64,000 nucleotides of DNA from Isochrysis galbana (GCA_018136815.1 CM030936.1:1066850-1130849), one strand, 5' to 3'. Positions 1 through 10,866 are shown, numbered from the stretch's first letter. Notes: generated by a model not told the origin, from the letters alone. A program made the numbers and translations.

Positions 1-1250
1 ACACCGATGTGGAGGCGCGTGACAGTCGCAGGCCTTGCGCCCAGGCGTGAAAGTCCCGCAATGCTCCCCAGCAGTCGCCCTCCTCGATGTCCGCTTCCCC
101 GTGTTCGCATTATTGCGACGCTCCGGCCTTGATTCCTTTCGCAGGGCATGACAGATGGCTGGGATGACCCATCCGCGTATGGCCACACCTTGACCACACA
201 AGTCCCAGACTCGGAAGCGGGGCCTTTGCAATCTCTCCGTCTTGTCGCGAGGAATTCGGGCCTCTTCTACCTTTCTGCCACATATCAATCGTTGAGGCTT
301 ATGAGGGTGAGTCGAATCTGCAGAGCGACGGCGGGACGGAGGCCCTGCGTCTAGCTGGGTACTAAGGCTTGCAGGGATGTCTTCGCATGCTAGGGCTCGG
401 GGAGTACCTTTTTGAGCCTAGGAACAATCGCGTCGTTTTAGGTGCTCGCGAGGCGCGTCTCGGAAGAAAACGTTTGGGACCAATCGGCATACAACCAGGA
501 AATCTTCCGCCTCGCCCACGGGCGGAAATCCTCTCCAGCGGTCTCCGTGCGCACCATGAACTACATGTGCTTCTTGAACACGAAGTTCCTCTTCAGATAC
601 ATGCGTAAGGATCCGCAGCTCATCGACCGGAGCAAGCACGTGCCCGTCTCCTGCCATGTCAACTATCATCCTGAGAAGGAGGCGCGAATGGTGTCCATCA
701 AGGCCTTCTACCTGAACAAGGAGGATCGAGCCCTCGACAAATGGAATGGCGGCGAAGGCACAAACACCGGTGGCTGTACGGGCAAGGTTGGGGTAATGAC
801 GGAGCAAATGCCTGCGCTCGACGCCACATCGCATCGCCTAGCTGCCAACTTGCTCGCAGCGGATCAGGAGTGGTCCTGGGGGGACGATCGTGGCGGGATG
901 CGCTTCCGTGCTGATGGGACGGTGTCGACACCTCGTGGAAAGGGCACCTGGGGTGCGGTGCCATCGCAATGGCGAAAGGACTCTATACATGTCACTGTAG
1001 GTGAGGGCCACTAGCTGCCGGCCCGGGTACCAGCTCCTCTTGAGCGCCTTATCGCACAAATGCGTCCGGCCCACCTCACGCTTTGCTCTCGCTCTTAGAA
1101 GCCACCGTGGCGCTTGTGGTAGGTGGGCAAACGTACCTGCTCATGTTCTTATCGGAAAAATGGGCGTTCACAGCAGTGCGTTGCTCTGACGAGGAAGTGT
1201 CTTTCGGCCAGCTCCTCGGCGAGACGCCAAACGACCGGCTAGTATGGTAA
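1..1250 (+). CDS. GT77 / RRA-like arabinosyltransferase, 3' part (gene continues upstream of the window)
   Basis: Four exons can be joined in one frame: 1-14, 145-306, 442-1000 and 1099-1250 (TAA). The product reads through DVEGMTDGWDD, ARNSGLFYL, ENVWDQSAYNQEIF, MNYMCFLNTKFLF and HVNYHP. This is the order seen in nucleotide-diphospho-sugar transferases of the plant RRA/XEG113 type (GT77), Golgi enzymes that arabinosylate hydroxyproline-rich cell-surface glycoproteins. The C-terminal exon adds a tail after SEKWAFTAVRC that the family also tolerates. Introns 2 and 3 are GT-AG, phase 0 and phase 1. The first intron only keeps the frame if its donor is GC (15-16), giving GC-AG. The N-terminus, membrane anchor and the DxD part of the catalytic site lie upstream of base 1. 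Family assignment is from motif recognition; the acceptor sugar is inference. Confidence 0.8.
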
Positions 1251-1644
1251 GTGTATGTTTTATGGTCTGTTGGCATCTGCGTGCTCCAGGACTCGTCCGG
1301 CAAAGCGTACGCGTCTGACACTTAGTCCGGGCTCCAAGATCCCGGATCATTCGCACTCAATTTGTTGTGATCGTTGATCGTCGCATGACACCCAATCCCG
1401 TTGGTGATCGGCACCGCAATCCTTTCCCTTGGCTTAATGACCGTGCCGCTTGATGAAAGTGCCCCACAATCAGGCCCTAGAGGCCCTCGGAAGGACCCCT
1501 TGTGATGTTTTGCGACGCATGCACTTTTTTCGTGTGCACGCTCAACCTCAACTTACACTCAACTTCGCACAAAGTGTACATTCGCCGTTCGACTTCGCGT
1601 CGATTTTTATTCTTTTCAATGAGAGTCAATACAACAATAAAGAA
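1251..1644. other. intergenic, no gene seen
   Basis: Sequence downstream of the glycosyltransferase stop, probably its 3' UTR and flank. The reading frames here are short and lack a recognisable motif. Confidence 0.5.
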
Positions 1645-1800
1645 ATGGCATGCCCTAGTCACCCCCACTAACTCTAACTAACTAACTAGTTGGACACAAC
1701 TTTTCAGCCCCGGCCTCCGGCCATGCCTGACGAGCCAGGCGTCTAAGTGGTATCGGGGGGGGAGCACGGGAGCACTGCCCCCCCCCCCCCCCCATATGGG
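1645..1800 (-). repeat. 3'-end fragment of the SINE-like family (copy 1, inverted)
   Basis: On the minus strand this reads GGGGGCAGTGC, a C-run, GATACCACTTAGACGCCTGG, CTCGTCAGGCATGG and GTTGTGTCCAACTAGTTAG. It matches the last ~110 bases of the full elements at 18636-19504 and 53150-54028, including the block ending in GTTGTGTCCAATTAGCTAG. Only the 3' end is present, as expected for 5' truncation. The limits are approximate. Confidence 0.6.
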
Positions 1801-2329
1801 TTGGTGAGCAGATGACAGGCCAAGCCTGTGCCCGTGCTTGCGCACGAGGTCAGTGCCGCGGCAGTGTAGGGGCCCAGCCTTGCGGCTTTCCCTAGGGGAT
1901 GCGGGTCTGAGCCGGCTTGTGCCCGGGTTGATGGGTGGCCTTGGGTGGATGGGAGGAGTTGAGGGTTGGTGAGCAGATGGGTTGGGAGGAGTTGAAGACA
2001 TGTCTCGTCCTGCAGCCCAAATGTCTCGTAAAATGTCTTGCAGTTCAGTTTTTTTTTCGTGGTGCGCAGCGCTTGTGGGCGCGTTGGGCGGTAGGGTGTT
2101 TGCTCATTCAGCCATCTCAGCAGCCATCTATAGACGATAGAGATAGCGTTGCAAATACGCAAATATATACCTTCTAAAAGCTCTCAAATCACATATACAT
2201 ACACTCTACACTAACCACCTCACACCTTACTCATCAAACACCACGCTTGTTGCTATTGTAGCGCAACATCACACACGCTTCATTCAATAAAGACGAAGCA
2301 CGAACAGAAGGAAACATACATGCAACATG
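1801..2329. other. repeat-rich non-coding stretch
   Basis: No gene recognised. A motif built around CAAATGTCTCG and ACATGTCTCG occurs near 1998-2045 and again at 2729-2810, suggesting these stretches share an origin. Confidence 0.4.
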
Positions 2330-2349
2330 CAAGCAATGAGAACACACGT

Positions 2350-2986
2350 TCACAAGAGCTCGCTGCTCTCGCCGTCGCTCGTCTCGTCCGAGTCGTTTAG
2401 GGCGACCTCCTCCTCCCTCCTCCACATTCTCCCCATCGGTCTTGTCCATGTCATCAACGAGAAGCAGTGAACTTGAGGCGCGCGTTGTGTGGCGTGCTGA
2501 TCCTGCGCGAAGGCGAAGGGCCGCGATGATGTGAGTGTGGAAGAGACAAGGGCTGGTGCGTGGCGCGTGGGACATGCAGACATGCAGTGTACAAGCAGGC
2601 TGGAGGGGCTGGGGAGTGAGCTCACCTGGGCCGGCCATTGAGCGCGCCGACGCGCACGCGTGCACGCGTAGTAACAGATTTGTTGTTGGAATGCCAGTTT
2701 TGTTTTTGGACAGAGCGGCCTCACCAGCCCAAATGTCTCGACATGTCTCGAGACATCTGCTCTTTGGCGAAAATCCGCCCAAATGTCTAAAAGAAAGTCC
2801 AGACATTTCTGCCAAGCCCTATCTCGTGCGCACCTGGGTCGGGGGGGGGCGCCCGCTCTCGGGCGCTTCGAGAGCGAGTCGTCGAGCTTGGCCCGATCGT
2901 CCGTCGCGGCGGGGGTGGCGGCAGGAGAGGAGGGGAGCGGCGCGCGCTCCATGACCATGACCCTATCTTTTCAAAGATAGTTGTGG
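2350..2986 (-). mobile_element. LINE 5' end: hairpin plus ORF1 N-terminus (truncated)
   Basis: Read on the minus strand, a short hairpin (CTATCTTT / AAAGATAG) is followed by GGGTCATGGTCATGGAGCGC and an ORF starting MVMERAPLPSSPAATPAA and continuing to LSKRPRAG. The LINE at 21535 starts MERAPPPALAAAALAA and continues to LSPKRPRQ, so the N-terminal ~40 residues are homologous. The frame stays open to 2350, but beyond about residue 60 it has no similarity to the other copy and is probably not genuine ORF1. This is a broken copy. Confidence 0.6.
2960..2986 (-). promoter_or_regulatory. conserved hairpin 5' of LINE ORF1 start (copy a)
   Basis: The 8-bp stem CTATCTTT/AAAGATAG with a 2-base loop lies 4-5 bases upstream of the first ATG of ORF1 on the minus strand. 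The same place in the LINE at 21535 has CTATCGTT/AACGATAG, a compensated change in the stem. The role could be in translation or as an RNA handle for reverse transcription; this is inference. Confidence 0.55.
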
Positions 2987-3039
2987 ACATGAAGACTTAA
3001 GTAGGACAGGAAGAAGATGGCGGGGGAGGGGGGGAGGCG

Positions 3040-3790
3040 TTAAAGAATGCAACCGTGAACGTGAACAGTGAAGGGGAGGGGGTGAAGATGGCGGGAGGGC
3101 CGGGTGATGGTCGGCTTTACACAGAGGGCAGGACGACCGCGGCTTGTGGCATCGCTGTCTTAAATGAGGGCCGAGGCAACGGATGCAGACGTCAGGTCGT
3201 TTAGGCTTCTGCGGTTTGGCTTTGGCGGCGGCAGCTTTGTTTGGGAAGCGACGTGAAGCCGGGGGGAGGCGGTATACCAGCAATGAATGTATTGGCTGCA
3301 TGAGCCCGCGATCTGCGATCCGAGTTCGGCTCTAGCTTGTTCCACATAGTCCTCGTGTCCTCGTAGTGAGCTATGACTATGAAGGAGGTGTGGTTCTTGC
3401 TGCGAACTAATTGCCGAATTTGAGAGTATGCCATAGGTAGAGCGTTGTCGAACCACGCGATGAGCACTTCGGGTTCGAGGGGCTTACGACCTGTGCGGAG
3501 TACACCGGCCATACAGGTGTTGATGTGATCGTATATCGTATTGGGTATTGAGATCTTTGAGATTGATGTCGGCCTCAGGGTTGATAAGACTCCGCTGTGC
3601 TGCGGCCAGCGGCCAGATACGCGGTGTAGTCTCCCGCACATGCGTTTTTCCGGCCGCCGTAGAGCCCCCGTAAATGTTCGAGGGCGCCGACGCCATCGTT
3701 GACGAAGGAGTTGCGGACGCTAATACGTAGGTTGGGAGGTAGGCATTGAAGGATTAGGCCGTACAACTGGCAACTGGGTGTTCAAGGTGG
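3040..3790 (-). pseudogene. copia-like gag remnant with zinc knuckle
   Basis: The minus strand carries pieces of one Gag-like protein in shifted frames. These include LYGLILQCLPPNLRISVRN, then EPEVLIAWFDNALPMAY and YSQIRQLVRSKNHTSFIVIA, then the knuckle CIRCLGPHLRQRC (C-X2-C-X3-H-X4-C) followed by SSCPLCKADHH. The order is typical of Ty1/copia Gag (a UBN2-like region followed by CCHC). Frames break around 3575-3640 and near 3200, so it cannot be expressed as one protein. No protease, integrase or reverse transcriptase follows. It lies just outside the LTR element at 3862; whether the two belonged together is unknown. Confidence 0.6.
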
Positions 3791-3861
3791 TCCATTTCTC
3801 TAGGGCTTGCAGCGCTTTCTTTCTTTTGCACGCTGGGCGGCCTAAGCCCTCAGCCGCCTCG

Positions 3862-4211
3862 TGTCGAATCAAGCGGTAGCTTGATCGTGTCAAGTCTCAT
3901 TTGGGGCACAATCTTGAGAGAGAGAGAGAGAGGGAGGGAGGGGAACGCGCTACATGACGACGGCGCACGTGACCACCTCACAAAACTCACAATCTACTAA
4001 CACCACTCAATCAACAAAAGAACTCAGAAACAAACATAAACGCTCGAAACAAACAAAGAAGGAGACAAATGAATTGACGAGCGATGTGCAGCCTCGGTGT
4101 TCAATATGTCAAGCGAGCGGCGAACCATCGAGACAAGCCCTGAAAACAAAATTCGTTCGCACTATCGAGTATCGAATCCGCTTTGAGTATAGAGATACTC
4201 TGGATTCGACA
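3862..4211. repeat. left LTR
   Basis: 350 bp, TGTCGAATC to GATTCGACA, with a GA microsatellite near 3917-3932. It is the partner of 5544-5895. Confidence 0.88.
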
Positions 4212-5543
4212 CCCCCCGACTCAAATCGAGCGCCCACGCGAGTCATAGGGTGACCAAGCCCACAACAAGCACGAAAAGACGCGACGAACAGAGACAAGGC
4301 AAGACACCAAGCTCAAGCTCACAATGATGTACTCACAGGCGTCCCCATGAGATACAAACAAGGAAAACTCGAGTTGACAATACGAACAAACAAACGAGAG
4401 AACACAACAATCACAAGTGAATGTGACCCTCTTGCCTTCTCACCCCGAAGAGTGTGCGCACTCAGCGGGTTAAACCAACGCGGTATAAAGACAAGTCTCA
4501 CTCGGGGCGCACATCCCTCCTGAGAAACTTACGGGTACACAATCACACTCCGATCGAACGGTAACTCGGACAAAGAACGAAAGAATGAACCGAATGAATT
4601 GAAGAACTCAAAGAAGCAAACAAGAGTTGAGACCTCCTACAATTTCATGCGCGGCCAAGAACTAGAACTCGGAACGTAGTCAGAAGCCAGGAGACGTCGA
4701 GCGCCAAACCTCACACTTTAGTAGCATCATACTCAGAGCAAAATCAAAACAAGAATTAACGAGAATCGAAAGAATCGAGAACGAGAACGCGGATGGCCGA
4801 AGCCTGAACGAGAATCAATGATTGAACGGAGGTGGCCTTAGCCATAACGAGAGGAGTGATCACAAGCGATCGAAACGGGGAATTTTGCTCAACTACGACG
4901 CAATAAAAGAAGGAGGACTGACGACCGAAGACCGAGGATCCAAGCGACGAACACGCGGACAAGAACGAGGACGAGAAGGAGATTGAAAGCAAGCTCGAGA
5001 TCAAGGCTGACATCTTTGGAGAACCACAACCCAAACGAGACAAACCGTCGTAACAAATTGGAGAGCCAAACGTATCGAACGGGGGAAAGGATGGAAAGAG
5101 AGAGAGACCGAGACCACCACCACACCATCGATCGCGACGAACCACGAGGAGGAGGAGGAGGAGGAGACAGCCTGCGTTTAAGGCTGAGGGGACTCAGCCC
5201 TCAAAGGTAGGAGGAGCGGTGGAGAGAACGACAGGGAGAGAGAAGAACAGACGTACATGAGTGGGTGTCATTGATGGGAAAGGATGAGGGGCAGTGGAAA
5301 GCGGAGGCTTGGCGAGGCGGAGGCGAGGCGCGAGAGGCCAGGGAATGGCGGAGGAAGGCAGGCTGACCGCGCTCGTTGCCGCAGACGCGAGCCATGCTCA
5401 CCCCATGGGTCAGAGTGGGGTCGGGCAACGGGTGGTGTGCAATGGGGCTTGTACGCAATGTGCATGTGTGGGCTTGTGCACGGCGCGATGGGCGGCGAGG
5501 CGTGGCGAGGGCGTGCTAGGAAGAGAGGGATGTCTTTAGCAAC

Positions 5544-5895
5544 TGTCGAATCAAGCGGTAGCTTGATCGTGTCAAGTCTCATTTGGGGCACAATCTTGAG
5601 AGAGAGAGAGAGAGGGAGGGAGGGGAACGCGCTACATGACGACGGCGCACGTGACCACCTCACAAAACTCACAATCTACTAACACCACTCAATCAACAAA
5701 AGAACTCAGAAACAAACATAAACGCTCGAAACAAACAAAGAAGGAGACAAAAATGAATTGACGAGCGATGTGCAGCCTCGGTGTTCAATATGTCAAGCGA
5801 GCGGCGAACCATCGAGACAAGCCCTGAAAACAAAATTCGTTCGCACTATCGAGTATCGAATCCGCTTTGAGTATAGAGATACTCTGGATTCGACA
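5544..5895. repeat. right LTR
   Basis: 352 bp copy of the left LTR with two extra A bases after GGAGACA. It is followed directly by the CCTCG target duplication. Confidence 0.88.
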
Positions 5896-5959
5896 CCTCG
5901 GCGTTGATGGGTTCGCCCGTTGTCTCATCGCTCGTAGGGGGAGGGCCAGGGGGGCGGTA

Positions 5960-6075
5960 CAACCCACCATAATTTTCCTCGGCAATTTTTCGGGGAGGCA
6001 GGTGAGCCCCCCAAAAGGTGTTTCTTGGGCTTCGGAGAACGGTCAAAAAATGCAGCCCCCCCCCGCATCTTAGTA
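5960..6075 (+). repeat. short dispersed repeat, partner of 15525-15640
   Basis: The block with GGGCTTCGGAGAACGGTCAA, then AAAATGC and a C-run, recurs in inverted orientation near 15540-15600 as TTTTTGACCATTCTCCAAAT. A stretch around TTTTCGTGGCGACAGG also resembles TTTTTCGGGGAGGCAGG. This is an unnamed family with unclear ends. Confidence 0.45.
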
Positions 6076-6667
6076 GTTATAAAGCAGTGTTAGATCTAGA
6101 TCCGCCCTACAATTTATTCAATTTTCACCCTCAGAAGTTGAAATTGAAATAGCAAATAGCTGTTTAGACTGCGACTGCCCGATCAGCATTAGCGTTGGAA
6201 GCTAACTAGCGCAACGACGCAATGACAGTGCCACGATACCGCCACACCTCGGCGTAGACCACTCCTACAAAACAACTCCAGCTAAAGCAGGGATGAGAAT
6301 CACGTCGTAGAGTAGAGTAATAGAATATGGGTAGATAGATACTCACACTTCTCCCGTTCATCAATCAAGTTGATGACGAGGAAGAGGAGAGAAATGAGAG
6401 AGGGGGCTCTAGCTCTAGATAGGGCTAAATAGAGGAGGGAGGGGAGGGGCGAGGAGAGAGGAGAGAGTGGGCCTGATTGGCGGAACTGAGCGAGAGAGAG
6501 GGTAGTGTGTACAAAGTGGAGTGAAAGGGAGTAGTGAGAAGTAAGTGGGGGTGTAGGAGGGGAGAGAGGTCGTGAGTTTTGGGGTGTTGATTCAGCTTGG
6601 GTACTCAAAAGAATGGACTCGAACCGTAGAATTGGTCGCCCTACAAGAGAGAGGGAGAGTGGGGACG

Positions 6668-6669
<2 letters not shown>
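6076..6669. other. upstream region of the TMEM65-like gene
   Basis: No gene supported. It is probably promoter and 5' UTR and is increasingly purine-rich towards the coding start. Confidence 0.4.

Positions 6670-6704
<35 letters not shown>
6670..6704. repeat. (AG)n microsatellite in the 5' flank
   Basis: About 17 uninterrupted AG units, 25 bases upstream of the likely start codon at 6730. The ORF that reads through it as ERERER is probably 5' UTR. Confidence 0.85.
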
Positions 6705-6706
<2 letters not shown>

Positions 6707-6729
6707 CGAGAGAGAGGGGTGGGTGGGGA

Positions 6730-7491
6730 ATGCGTGCTGCGCTGCGCGGTGTGCGGCCGGCGGCGGCGGCGCGTCGCTGGCTGGCGGGGCCAGGCCGGGC
6801 GCCCGGCCTGTCGCGCCCACTCTGCAGCAGCGGCGCAGGCCAGGCAGAGGAGCATCTCTGTGAGATGGCAGAGGCCCTTGCAGACTCACCAGAGCTCGCC
6901 AAGAGCCTTGTGGCAAGGATGGATCCTGGCGCACTGAGAGAGGTCACACGAGCATGGGCCACGCTACAGGCAGAGCCAGCACAGCCTCCGCAGCCCTGGC
7001 AGCTGCGCAGACTCGCACTGCTCTCCGGATTGCCGATGATTGGGTTCGGCTTCATGGTGAGCACACCACAGCCGAGAGTTGTGGTGGAGCTGTACACCCG
7101 CTGCTCTAACGGCAAGCCTCTGTTCTCGCAGGATAACTTCATCATGCTCCTTGCCGGCGACTTCATTGATGCTACGCTCTGTTGTACTTTCAGTCTATCC
7201 ACGATGTTTGCGGCTGGCGTTGGAAACATCTTCTCCGATGTTGTTGGCCTCGCTGCAGCGGGCCCAATCGAGCTCTTGCTCAAGCGACTCGGGATAAGTG
7301 GTCATCATCTTAGCCCGGCACATCTGCAAATGTGGTCTGTAGTCACCTGCAAGTACGCAGGCAGCGCCATTGGCATGGTGATCGGTTGCTTGATGGGCAT
7401 GTGCCCTCTTCTGTTCCCTGAAAAGTATCGCTTGTGGGAGTCACGCGCACAGCTTGAACGCAGCGCCGGGGCCACTAGTAGTGTTGGCTGA
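6730..7491 (+). CDS. TMEM65-like mitochondrial inner-membrane protein
   Basis: Exons 6730-7056 and 7132-7491; the 75-bp GT-AG intron is in frame and stop-free. Splicing gives IGFGFM-DNFIMLLAGDFID and then LSTMFAAGVGNIFSDVVGLA, the core of TMEM65 proteins (Pfam TMEM65). The last part has a further hydrophobic segment (GSAIGMVIGCLMGMCPLLF), giving three predicted membrane spans. Animal TMEM65 is an inner-membrane protein tied to mitochondrial Na+/Ca2+ exchange; the same role here is inference. The start at 6730 is chosen because MRAALRGVRPAAAARRWLAG is Arg/Ala-rich without acids, like a mitochondrial presequence. An in-frame ATG at 6613 would put the GA microsatellite into the protein. The stop follows GATSSVG. 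Confidence 0.85.
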   Translation: MRAALRGVRPAAAARRWLAGPGRAPGLSRPLCSSGAGQAEEHLCEMAEALADSPELAKSLVARMDPGALREVTRAWATLQAEPAQPPQPWQLRRLALLSGLPMIGFGFMVSTPQPRVVVELYTRCSNGKPLFSQDNFIMLLAGDFIDATLCCTFSLSTMFAAGVGNIFSDVVGLAAAGPIELLLKRLGISGHHLSPAHLQMWSVVTCKYAGSAIGMVIGCLMGMCPLLFPEKYRLWESRAQLERSAGATSSVG

Positions 7492-7934
7492 CTGGAACTT
7501 TCCGAAGGGTTTCGCGAGCTGAAGGCATTTGTTGCGCCGCGATCTCTTCGCTGAGCGCATTTGTCGCCGCCGTCACATGCGGCCTTCATGCAAAGTGGAC
7601 GAATAAGGCTACGACGTGCGCTTCTGTTTTTGCTTCATGTCCCTACTCCGAGTCCTGCCCTCCACGTACCCTACGGGCGCTCGTGCTGCGCACCTCTGCA
7701 AGCGCTGTTAAATTGTACTGTTGGCCATTGGTTGGTGGCGTCGTGGTGCATGTGCTTCAAAGTGTAGCGTGGCGGCAGCATTGTAGCGTAACAATGGCGA
7801 TGGGGCCCAATGGAAGAAGGCTACTATGGGACAGGAGCATGACATAGACGTACAAAATACGAGCCGCGAGCCCCCGATCATGTGTGCCGAGTCAAGCTCC
7901 ATGCCCGCGCCCTCGTCTCCCTCTCCCGGTGCCT
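7492..7934. other. intergenic, probable 3' UTR
   Basis: No coding signal recognised between the TMEM65-like stop and the next repeat. Confidence 0.5.
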
Positions 7935-8480
7935 TGCAACAAAGTTTATACTTGGTTGACCCATGGGGGGGGGGCACGAGCCCCCCCCCTCTCTCCACTC
8001 CTCCCCTGCCATGGGGGAGGAACCACCCATCCTCCTGGCATGCCTGATGGCTTGCCAGGAGGAGACTGCCCTACTGACCCACTCCCTTCCCCACACGCTC
8101 GCTCCATTCGCCCATCCTGGCCATTCGTGGCCAGCCCATTGCTCCAACCCCCCCTCCCCCCTGGTCGACAGGCAGCAGACAGGTGCAGCGTGGGGCCCCC
8201 AGAGGCTCAGGAGCGCCAGCGAGGGAGAGGCAGGGGAGGCCAGGCGGCCCAGCCCCAGCCTCCTCTGCCCCCTGAGCTGGCCGCCAGGAGCCTCAAGGGG
8301 CCGCCAGAGGGCAGCTGGACAGCTGGAGGCAGGCCTGCCGCAGGCGCGCCATCGCGCGTGCCGCTGGAGAGGGGAGAGAGAGCGCGGAGAAGGGGGTGGG
8401 CGGAGCGAGAGCTCCGCCCACCGAATAAAAATATGTAATTTAATTTTTTTAATTTTTTTTTAATTTTTTAACAATTTTTT
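7935..8480 (+). mobile_element. SINE-like family, divergent copy 2
   Basis: Starts AAAGTTTATACTTGGTTGAC followed by a G-run, CACGA and a C-run, then CTCCCCTGCCATGGGGGAGG, the same 5' block as the full element at 18636. It keeps AGGAGCGCCAGCGAGGGAGA and CCCCTGAGCTGG further on. The end differs from the full copies: it finishes in an A/T-rich tail (about 8424-8480). I could not find a target duplication. Confidence 0.6.
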
Positions 8481-8635
8481 ATGGGTCGCGGCGCGGCAAA
8501 AGAACGGGACTAGCGCGCACACAAGACAAGACTCCCTGCCGCGGCGAGCGCAAGCACCCTTCCCCCTTATGCCACCCAGCTCTTCACTAGCTTACTACCT
8601 GCGCTAGCCGGAGCACCCCTCCCTCCACACTCAAC

Positions 8636-8835
8636 GGTTGCGCAAACGCGTAGTCTTAAAGACTACCGTGTAGTCTTCGGAGGGGGGGGGAAGACAACGG
8701 AAAATGTTAGCCTCATTGCCGCCTCAGTATCAACGGCCAAAGCCTCGCCACGGTCCGCCCCCCTCCCCCTGACCGTCTCCCCTATCATCTCCCTGCTTTG
8801 GGTGCCCAGGTTTGCCCTGACAACCCACTTAACAG
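8636..8835 (-). mobile_element. 3' end of retroelement family E (5'-truncated)
   Basis: This is an inverted copy of 32700-32925. It shares the blocks around GGGTTGTCAGGGC and CCTGGGCACCC, GATGACAGGGGAGACC in similar form, and the terminal pair of hairpins with C-run, AAGACTAC and TTTGCGCAACCGT. Only the 3' end is present. Confidence 0.65.
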
Positions 8836-9481
8836 CGCCCGACAGCCGTGGGGTCAGCAAGTGCTCGGGCGCCTGGCGAGCGCGCCGAGCGATTCCCAAA
8901 TTGGTATCTTTGCGGAGACCCCAAGCGATCGGGTCGCGGCGGCACCAAGCGTAGTTGCAGCGCACATTACAATCCCGCTGGTTGTGTGCCAGATTGTACG
9001 CCCTGTAATGACGTTGCGAGTGTGCGCGTGTGCGTGATCACCTTCAGCGTCTGGAGTTTGCGTTGCGCGTTGCGTGACGGCGACGGTTATCTGCCGCACT
9101 TCCGATCGATCAAAATGTTGCATCAATGGCGTCGAGCGTCACACACATGTGATGTTTGTGCGTAGCATGGCCCGTGCGATGTCATGTGAGCGACCAACGG
9201 TCATATCAAGCGGCTTATCAGGAGAACGGGGGAGGCCAATGTCGGGCATTTGGGATTGACGGGAGAGGGCGCGGAACGCGGAACGGAGGAGACGGGCAGG
9301 GCCTTCGGGGACATCTTCCACCTCCATCCGACGATGGCGGTGAAATTGTTTTGCCTCTCCCGGTGCCTTGAGTCCCCGTCCCACTTCCGTTGTGATTGTG
9401 TGGGCTTCCCTACGGTTCGACGATATTCTTGCTCTTACTCCATGCGCTATGCGCCTTAGGCTTAGGGCTCGGGACCAGACC
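8836..9481. other. no gene seen
   Basis: Short frames only. Some minus-strand frames (9139-9384) look compositionally plausible but have no recognisable motif. Confidence 0.4.
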
Positions 9482-9940
9482 CTAATACAAAACTCAACCT
9501 ACCAACACCACTCAATCAACAAAAGAACTGAGAAACAAACCTAAACGCTCGAAACCAACAAAGAAGGAGACAAATGCGAATTGACGAGCGATGTGAAGCC
9601 TCGCTCGGTGTTCAATGTCAATATGTCGAGCGAGCGGCGAAGCGGCGAACCATGACCATCGAGACAAGCCTTGAAAACAAAATTTGTTCGCACTATTGAG
9701 TACTAAATCCGCTTTGAGTATAGAGATACTCTGGATTCGACACCCCTCGACTCAATTCGAGCGCCCACGCCAGTCATAGGGTGATCAAGCCCACAACAAG
9801 CACGAAAAGACGCGACGAACATAGAAGAAACAGAACGCCAATCAAGCTCACAACGTACAACGTTGTACTCACAGGCGCATCCCCATGAGTGAGACACAAC
9901 CAAGGAAAACTCGAGTCGGTGATACGAACAATTAAATTAA
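9482..9940. repeat. degenerate copy of the 3862-5895 LTR element (LTR end plus interior)
   Basis: Matches 3970-4390: the last ~260 bp of the LTR, ending CTGGATTCGACA at 9742. The interior then begins CCCCTCGACTCAATTCGAGC and continues to about 9940. It has many substitutions and small duplications, so it is older than the intact element. Confidence 0.75.
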
Positions 9941-10554
9941 ACCTTTTCATTTCCTCACCGCACGCTGACACCGGAACTGGCCCGTCGGTTGGGACCACTT
10001 CCCTCTAGCTTGTCCAGCCTACCCAACCCTAGCCCCGGTTCTATTTCCCAACTAGGTCTAGCTCTAGCTCTCCGCCGGACTCCGCCTCCGCCAATTCGAG
10101 CGGTCACATGTTCATGTTTGTAGTGGCTTGGCAGTTTGGTGCAAGGCTAGTGCCAGTTGCGGCACTAACTCTCGTGATGTACATTAAGACAATGGCCTTC
10201 TTTCTTCTGAGAGTACATCGATCTTCTAAAATGTAAAGTTTTACCGTTGTAGAGTAGAGCTAGTGTTGTAGTGTACCTGTCTAGGAAGAGGTTTTGCCTC
10301 CCTCGCATGAACAGGTTTATTTTAAGATCCACTCCGGACGATCCCGTCCTGCTTCAAACAGCAAACAGTTTGAGGAGGGGAGAGGGCGTGGGAGTCCGGC
10401 GGGGGGGGGGGGAAGCGCTCGAGTGCGGCTGGTAACTCCCCTCTCACCTCCTCTCGCTTATATGATATAAACAGCCGTTCCTCATAGTATCCCGACTTGT
10501 CGGCTTTTACCGTTGGCCTCGGGTCGCTCGGCCGGCGGGAGCGAGAGTGGGGGT
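9941..10554. other. upstream region of the EF-hand gene
   Basis: No gene recognised. Contains a 12-base G-run (near 10400) and TA-rich patches. Confidence 0.4.
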
Positions 10555-10866
10555 CGGGGGGAGGGGCTGCTCAAGCGCGCGAGAGGGAGAGGGAGAGGGA
10601 GAGGGAAGGAAGGAAAGCAAGAGCGGGAGATCGGGAGGAAGGGAGAGAGGGAGTGGGAGTGGGAGATAGAGCGGGAGAAGGTGCGGGAGAAGGTGCAGGA
10701 GCAGGAGTGGTAGCGGGAGGGAGCGAGGGAGGGAGCGAGGGAGGGAGCAAGGGAAGGAGGGAGGGAAGGAAGGAGGGAAGGAGGGAGGGAGGGAAGGAGG
10801 AAGGGAAGGAGGGAAAGAAAGAGGAGGGAAGGAGGGGGGGAAGGAGGGAGGGAGGCAGGCCGAGAG
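10555..10866. repeat. purine (GGGA/GGAA) low-complexity tract
   Basis: About 300 bp, almost purely G and A on the plus strand, ending ~25 bases before the EF-hand gene's ATG. Similar tracts precede other genes in this window, so it is probably 5' UTR or promoter. Confidence 0.8.

Larger units (their letters stand above)
3862..5895. mobile_element. complete non-coding LTR retrotransposon (TRIM/LARD-like), 2034 bp
   Basis: Two near-identical terminal repeats (3862-4211 and 5544-5895) begin TGTCGAATC and end GATTCGACA, so each starts TG and ends CA with 9-bp inverted ends. The whole is flanked by the 5-bp target duplication CCTCG (3857-3861 and 5896-5900). The interior (4212-5543) has no recognisable gag or pol and must be mobilised in trans. 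The LTRs appear to differ mainly by a 2-base indel near 5750, suggesting a recent insertion. A purine-rich stretch (around 5519-5530) precedes the right LTR. No canonical TGG primer-binding site follows the left LTR. The conserved sequence after the LTR is CGACTCAAATCGAGCGCCCA. Confidence 0.88.

Noticed and set aside
6613..6729. In-frame upstream start of the TMEM65-like protein
   Set aside because: It would translate the GA microsatellite into ERERER and spoil an otherwise good mitochondrial presequence starting at 6730.
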